From the NCBI GenBank assembly GCA_963920575.1, contig OY986965.1, positions 16,444,290-16,508,289 on the forward strand: a stretch of DNA of 64,000 nucleotides, given 5' to 3'. Position 1 is the first letter of the stretch, and every line of letters starts with the position of its first letter. This DNA comes from Narthecium ossifragum (lineage: Eukaryota; Streptophyta; Magnoliopsida; Dioscoreales; Nartheciaceae). The notes under the pieces were generated by a model. It was not told where the DNA came from, did not search any database, and saw nothing but the letters and a program-made list of their open reading frames with translations. This document shows positions 57,907 through 64,000 of the stretch, in pieces. The translations under genes and the position numbers were made by a program.

Positions 57907-59634
57907 TGATGTGCTGTTGCAGGCACTCAAAAATAAAACCAATACTCGTTAAAATAAATGTAGTAGTGCGAGTACGAGTCGATCCCACGAAGAGTGTTTA
58001 GCCTAGTTTTGTGCTTAGTGAACAAGATTGGGGGGTTTTAAACGTGAGGAAAAACAATAAAGAAATAATCTAAAGCGAAGGAACAAGTTGAATCAAGAGA
58101 ACAAATCTTGGTCTGAGTCAACATCCACCATCGGAATCCAACAACTGATCATAGATGCAAGTATCAATCAATTCATACCAAGAATATTCACCATCCGAAT
58201 TAAATTCGAATCTCTCCTCGATCATAGTTAATTAGAAACAAGCGATCTAATCAACCCTAACTACTAGACAACCTAAGACAAGCGCTGTAGATTTAATCTT
58301 GTAGCAGCGTTAAGAATAGAGAGATTGATGAAGCTAAACAACACAAGCACAAGCGGTTGCATTTAATCTAGTTGAATATTCTTCCTAAGATCTAACAAGA
58401 TCTGATCAGCAGTAAATTATTAGATCCTAGTTGCTTCGCAGATTAGAGGGATCAAACAATTCCGGATTTGATTTCAAACCTAGCGGTAGATCACCATGAA
58501 TAATAAACTAGTAGGCCTCCTAGCAATTAGACAAGGTAATCATGAAAATTTAATCTCAGAAGAACATCCAATACTCATGTATAAACTGAACAATAAAAAT
58601 AAATTAGATCTCACAGTTTCATTGATTCCGAGGTTTCAGTCTCCTCGACCAAGGATCAAGATTTAGCCACGCAGGGCCATCAAGAACAATCCTCCAAAAG
58701 ATTTCATAAAGCAAAAGAAAACCTAGAAAAAATATAAAGGAGGAGAAAGAGTAGCCAAAAGTGTCCAAGAATCCCCCCTCAAACCCTAGAAAGAGTCCTA
58801 TTTATAGCCTCAATTGTATCCACCCTCGGATTATATCACAATCGTTGATTTTTGCTACTGGGAAAGTCCGATCGATCGGACCTTGGATGCTGGATCGATC
58901 GGTCTCATTAAAATCTTCAACTTCTATTCACGCCCGAGCCCGATCGATCGGACTAAGGGAGTCGGATCGATCGATTTCGTAAAAATCCTTCGTCTCTGGC
59001 TCTTCCCGAGTTCGATCAATGGTCCGATCGATCGAACTGTGTTCCTCTAAAAAACATACGTTCTGTCGCCCTTTAATTCCCAAGTCCGATCGATCGAAGT
59101 ATGAGTGTTGGATCGATCGGTTGAGTAAAAATCCGCTGTTTTTGACTTTTTTCGAGTCCGATCGATCGGACCATTGGTGTCGGATCGATCGGACCCCATA
59201 GGAGCGATGGAGGGATCGATCGGATGCGTTGTGGCTGAAAAACACATGTTCTGTCACGTTTTTGCGTGGTCCGATCGATCGGCGGATCGCTCGGACTTCC
59301 AGCTTATTTTCCTTTCTGCCATTCAGACTGCGCATCGGTACTGAAATTGCCTTAACTTCCTCTAGGAAACTCGGAATCACGAACCATAAAATTCTCCAGA
59401 ATCTAGACTTCAAGAGCTTTCCAACCATATATGTTACATTCTCTGGTTCTTCATGAGCAGGTACAGATAAATCTTTAAAGTTGATCCATGCACTCTTTTC
59501 AGCTTCTTTTCGACTTAAGGACTTCAATTGCATCCTAAATCAAAATATAAGAATAATGAGTGTATTTAGGAACTAAATAATCACAGGAGACCAAGTATTA
59601 AGGGATATAAATATAACATTGTGCATTCTCATCA
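57907..59634 (-). mobile_element. Athila-like solo LTR with 5-bp target duplication AAGCG
   Basis: A 1728-bp LTR (TGATGTGCTG...TTCTCATCA) is flanked by AAGCG at 57902-57906 and 59635-59639. The homologous element C-0 continues uninterrupted across this point (GCAGCAAGCGCCTCGCGCC, 44438-44456), giving an empty-site comparison. Near its right end it resembles the LTRs at 24659 and 29429 (CTCTAGGAAACTC, GAGCTTTCCAACCATATATG). In LTR orientation about ten GATCGATC palindromes (59290-58860) precede a CTATAAATAG box (58807-58798). Confidence 0.95.
58798..59290 (-). promoter_or_regulatory. GATCGATC palindrome cluster upstream of LTR TATA box
   Basis: About ten units in 430 bases, including the perfect 16-bp palindrome GTCCGATCGATCGGAC (58866-58881) and close variants (GCCCGATCGATCGGAC, TGGATCGATCGGT). 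The TATA box CTATAAATAG (minus strand, 58807-58798) follows about 60 bases after the last unit. This is the densest example in the window. Confidence 0.65.
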
Positions 59635-60592
59635 AAGCGTCTCGCGCCCCTCACTACGAGCACCGTCGACGGAAAGGCTACCGGCGGCTAGCACTCGAGC
59701 ACCCTGTGGAATCCCTCTCAGTATGGTGGTCCAGGCTACCTCTCAAAGGACCGGCACGACGCTGCTGCTGCCAGGGCTATCGCTAATGCTGATACCACTG
59801 CCTCTGCCGACGGCCAACCTGTCTTTCCCCAGAAGCAGGAACGACAACCCCGAAACTCACCACGACCACCGCCCAACTGGCCGGTGCCAACCCTCAAGTC
59901 ACCTGTCTCAGTAGCTAGAGCACAGTCCAGGGTGCACCCTGCTGTCACTCTAGCATACCGAACCAGATGAACCGGCCAAACCACGTGTCGCCACGTGGTG
60001 CGAGTACCCAGAACCAGAGGAGGGTACTCCCAACTGCACCACCCTCCAAGGGTAGTTGCCAGAGAACAGTACGTGAACTGTTCTCAACACACAACCAACA
60101 GTGACCCTAATGGCCCCGACAAGCACCACTATGCATGCTTCCTAGGAGGCAAGAAAACAACGGCTTCCCAAGCAAGCGATCCTCGAGGATGGCCAAAACA
60201 TCTGGGATCCGAGTCACCTCCTTCAATCAGTCCTCTATCGAAGGATCTCCAACATCGCCTCTCGACCTCAACGGGTCCACCTCTTGGGATTCCAAGAGCA
60301 CAGAGGCAACAAACGTCCAATCCCTACTCGCTCGTCTCTAGCACCGGGAAAGACGCTGTCAGGCGAGGGAAAGGACAACACCGGTGCGCATGCACATCTC
60401 CCCCTGAGACGTCATGACGCAACCGAGAAGCAACAAAACACCACAGCAAACAGATAGACAAACACATCACACACGATCGAAAACAGACATGCAAGGCTGT
60501 TCTAAACCTAGAACTATCCCATTCCACACTCAAAACCTTAACCGCAAGCCTAATCCTATCCCTGAGACCTACAGCCTGCTCTGATACCAAGT

Positions 60593-63201
60593 TGTCACAC
60601 CCCGACCCAGAAAACCCATCCAGGACGAGGCGTGAGGGTTCCTATCACTATTCATCTTCAGCTGGCGCGATACAATGCGAAAAAACATAGATAAATCTAA
60701 ACAATTTATATTCCAGAGGGAATCTGTAATTCAATTTATAAATACATCAAGTTGTACTGTTTAAACATCTGATACAAAATTCTTATCAAACTCCTCCAAG
60801 GGAAAGATATTATACAAATAATCTCAAAAGTCCTCGAAAGATGTTTATAATATACAAAACTATCAAAAGTACAACAGTCGTCCTCCAGCAACTTCAAACA
60901 CCTCTAGATGTAGTCGCACCTCCGAAAGCTGATCTCACCGGCTCCACTGCTAAAGAACTGGTGCCTGCACCTGTAAACGCAGCCCAGGTAGGAGTGAGCG
61001 ATAAACTCAGTAGGGTTCTACTCTACGACACACAGAAGGGAGGAAAACACCAACAGTGATGTCTCCCCGCTCAAGCTAAGGAATGCCACGGGGTCCCACA
61101 ACCCCGTTCGACTGTCCCAAGGGCTCCTGTCACGAAACCTCTCTCCTGAACATGTTACCAGGAGGCCAAGGAACACTAACATGCAGGATCGCCCTTACCC
61201 AAGCAGGAATACCATGCCTTGGGGAACCACATCGGGAATGCATCGACAACCATCCTTAGCACTTAGCCTTGGGAAGACAACACGACCTCTAAACCTCAAA
61301 ACATTGATCAGAGTCAACTATAACACATCCTCGATAACATGAGATTCAATTTAATCACGCACTAATCCTTACTACCCAACCACGATCCTAAGGCTAGATC
61401 CGAGCTACCCGAGAGTCTCGGATCGACGATCAACCCATCGCCCACCTAACCTGATATGCCTCTAATGCAAACAAGATGCATGCATTGCTCAGGCACAGAT
61501 AATGAGATATAGGCATGCAACAACATGACGATAATCATACAGGGCTAGGCATAGCCTATAGCTAGCCAAAGGGGTGAGCATAGCAAAGGCCTCAAATACA
61601 GATAATCTATACTAACCAACCAAAGATTAGCGCAAAGAGATAGACATAGATATACAATAGTCTTCAGTCCTCTCTATCACCTGATAGACTAAGGTTCCAC
61701 AGTTACCCCGCCGGTAACTAGCCAACATTTATACAATAGCCCTCGGCACACGCCGGCATCAGGCTAAGGTTCCACAATGCCTCGTTAGCTAACACTCATA
61801 GTTAGCTAACGGCTAGGGAAAGCAATAAGCATTTAAACTACTACCAATCAAGTATTTAAATGCGAGACAACAAGAGAATTCGCCAAAAAGATAAGTACGC
61901 GGTTCGATTCTCAATCTCGATAGATATCCCTCGAAAATCCCATGAAAACGATGTGTATGCTTCCTAACATGATTGGATATCTATCATGGATGAAAACCAA
62001 TCAAAGAAAACCAGCAAACACAGCTCAGTGGCCCACGGTCGATCCGACGGTCCACCATGAGGTCACAGTCGATGCCACGGTCGATCCGACGGTCGACGGT
62101 CGACCGTGGGGTCAAATTTGGGAAAGCCATAAGGGTCACGGTCGATCGGTGCATCGACCCTGGGAAGCCCAAAATGAGACAGAGCCTCACGGACGATGCG
62201 ACGGTCGACCGTGAGGCGGAAAGGAAAAGAAGAAGGAACCACGGTCAATTGGGGCATCGACCGTGGGAGGCCAAAAACGCGACATAGCCCGACGGTCGAT
62301 CCGAAGGTCGACCGTCAGGCCCGAAAGAAGCGTATTAACGCTTGACGGTCGATCCACCGATCGACCGTCAGCCGCACGGCATAGTTCCTCAGAACAGTGT
62401 CGGAAATCCAATTTCTTGGATTTGAATGATCAAATCATGTTGGAAGTTGATGAAACTTTGCAAGCATGTATAACCAACGATGTGGAAGCCAATGGTGCGA
62501 AGAAAACATGATTTTGATGGTTAAATCTCCTATCTAGGTCAAAACGGTCGAAAACCGACAAAACGGCGATAATACGGAAATCAACCGTTAAAATACAGAA
62601 AACACACGGTAGGAAAACTCAAAGCAAGCTATAACACACATGCTACAAGTTACATAACATTCTATCAAGTATTCCTACAGCGAAAATACAAGAAACCTAT
62701 CCTAGGAGAACCCGATCATAGGATCGAGGTAGAAACACCTACTTGAACAAGCAGGGCAGCTCATCCACGCATCCCCCAAGTCCGATCGCCAAGATCCGCT
62801 CCTCGAACGCCGCACCCCGAAGCCCTAGCACAGCCGGTTGGAGAGAGGAAGAGAGAATGACAGGAGAAGAAAGGAGAAGCCTGGAAAGAGAGAGAAAAGA
62901 AGAGTTTAAATAGAAAGCTGGAATCGATCACAGCCGTCCGATTCGATCTCTCTCGATCGAGCTCCGATCTTCCGATCGGAAGCACCCATAAGGTTCTAAT
63001 CAAACACATACACCAATCAAAGACAGTGTGTGCAACGCGGGTGTGAAACTGACCGCCAGGGAGCATATTTACCAAAATGCCACTGGGGTCAAAAACAGCG
63101 ATGGGATCAAACGATCGCATTCCAAGGCCAACCGGGCCAAACCACAAACAAGACCCTCGACCTAACGCGGTCGGACAGGGTTGGAGGTACGGGTCCTGAC
63201 A
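60593..63201 (-). repeat. Family C LTR L3 (5' LTR of C-2)
   Basis: A complete minus-strand LTR of 2609 bp, from TGTCACACCCCGACCC to GGGTCCTGACA, adjoining the C-2 primer-binding site. It contains the palindromic array (62034-62375) and promoter block (about 62905-62980). Close similarity to L1 in the array region suggests they are sister copies. Confidence 0.9.
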
Positions 63202-63901
63202 GTTCCCACCTCAGTTCTAGTTTCTATTTCTCCCAGTGTGATGGTGCCAGTCCCAGCGTTGTTGATTGAGAGGGGTGGGATCGCTTGGGAATCGATGGGG
63301 TTATAAGGCCCCTTGGCATCCTTTAAACTTAGGCGGAGAAACGACACTATTGTTGTTTTCCTCCCTTTTTAGTGTGACATAGAGTAGAACCCTTCTGAAC
63401 TTTGTTGCTCACTTCTACCCGGGTTGTGTTTGCAGGTGCAGTCGTCAGCTCTTCTTTCACAGTACTAGTTGGACAGACCTTTGGCTTGTCGACTTTAGGA
63501 GGTGTTTGAGGATCATGAGAGACTAGTTGCACTTATACATATTTTTGTTGTACAATTATAACCTAAGGATTACATTAAATATATAATTTCCCTCTTTGAG
63601 GATTTTGCTATCTCTATATATACATGTATTTGAGGTTTGAAATCAGTTTGTGTAAATTGATGTTGTATCAGAAGTATTGTATTATATTTGGGTGTCGAAT
63701 TTAAGTTTGTAGTGAAATTGTGTTACATTCTAGACATATGAATTGATTTGTACAATGGCTAGAATTATTGAATGACCCCATATTTAAATTGATTAAATTA
63801 GTTCTAATATTTGTTATGTAAATGCGCCAAATTTGGAAGTGAAAAGAAATATATCGACTCACGTCTTGGTTCGAATGGGTTTTGTGGGTCGGGGTGTGAC
63901 A
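63202..63901 (+). repeat. Family C LTR 3'-end fragment, plus strand
   Basis: It resembles the last part of the solo LTR at 5811-8151 (ACCCGGGTTGTGTTTGCAGGTGCAG, then an AT-rich stretch) and ends GGTCGGGGTGTGACA. It abuts the start of the minus-strand L3, so the two LTRs are head to tail in opposite orientations. Confidence 0.75.
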
Positions 63902-64000
63902 ACTGTTGTCTCAATCCTTAGGTTTGGAATGTATTTTGAGAGTTTGTTGTTATCCTGTGTATGTTATTAACCAGTTTAAATGAGTGTTGTCTGCTATGAA
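63902..64000. other. Unassigned sequence at window end
   Basis: The 99 bases after the LTR end match nothing else recognised here. If the LTR fragment belongs to an element reading to the right, its primer-binding site should follow directly, but no TGGTATCAGAGC is present. Confidence 0.4.

Larger units (their letters stand above)
56344..60592 (-). pseudogene. Family C element C-2: decayed internal region
   Basis: The internal region has a reverse-transcriptase remnant at about 56540-56870, homologous to 38058-38430 of family A. The catalytic FVDD has become FVDS there. Unrecognised degraded sequence follows (57100-57900 and 59635-60590, shared with C-0). It ends at a good primer-binding site (minus strand ACTTGGTATCAGAGCAGG, 60592-60575). 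A microsatellite of AAC units is at 57211-57228. A solo LTR of another family is inserted at 57907-59634. Confidence 0.8.

Noticed and set aside
50628..62375. CRISPR-like spaced repeats (GGTCGATC units)
   Set aside because: Units are irregular, palindromic and inside plant LTRs, with no unique spacers of uniform length and no cas genes.

Overview
The window is plant nuclear DNA, almost certainly from a flowering plant. It holds one gene island of about 8.4 kb with two ordinary plant genes, set in dense, nested LTR retrotransposons. The plant signs are a receptor-like kinase gene with six GT-AG exons, an almost intronless PPR gene of the organellar RNA-editing type, Ty3/gypsy and Ty1/copia LTRs, and plant-type primer-binding sites (initiator Met tRNA and the TGGCRCCGTTGCC type). 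I cannot name the species.

Layout. 1-13.7 kb: a decayed Ty3/gypsy element of the Tat type (two RNase H domains) lies between LTRs at 2630 and 13222. It is cut by a solo LTR of family C (5811-8151, perfect 5-bp target duplication) and by two LTRs of family A (2862-4596 minus, 10881-12890 plus). 13.7-22.1 kb: gene island, with a 158-bp tandem duplication of unknown origin, a transmembrane receptor-like protein kinase (15679-18173) and a MEF18-like E-class PPR protein (18991-21043) split by one extra T. 22.1-24.7 kb: family C LTR pieces with a copia LTR inside. 24.7-31.1 kb: a minus-strand Athila-like non-autonomous element with two 1.7-kb LTRs, a gag remnant and an unidentified 191-aa ORF but no reverse transcriptase. 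31.1-33.1 kb: the 5' part of another gypsy element (primer-binding site plus gag). 33.1-43.2 kb: a nearly complete minus-strand Tekay/Del-like gypsy element (family A) whose LTRs at both sides are fused to inverted copies of the same LTR. 43.2-64 kb: three degraded minus-strand family C elements, two sharing an LTR in tandem, with solo LTRs of two further Athila-like families (48583-49930 and 57907-59634, both with perfect target duplications) and several plus-strand LTR fragments.

Families A and C are relatives: both have LTRs of about 2.3-2.6 kb, start TGTGAGG, share the first 100 or so bases and the last few hundred, and use the initiator Met tRNA primer. None of the retroelement genes looks functional, but the family A polyprotein needs only one nonsense codon and one small gag frameshift to explain its breakage.

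The most unusual signal is shared by LTRs of at least five families that are otherwise dissimilar. Clusters of short perfect palindromes centred on GATCGATC sit upstream of the LTR TATA box. The flanking bases differ between families and copies but keep their symmetry (AAGATCGATCTT, GAGATCGATCTC, GCGATCGATCGC, CCGATCGATCGG). Family A LTRs also carry a conserved AT-rich hairpin and a heat-shock-element-like palindrome.
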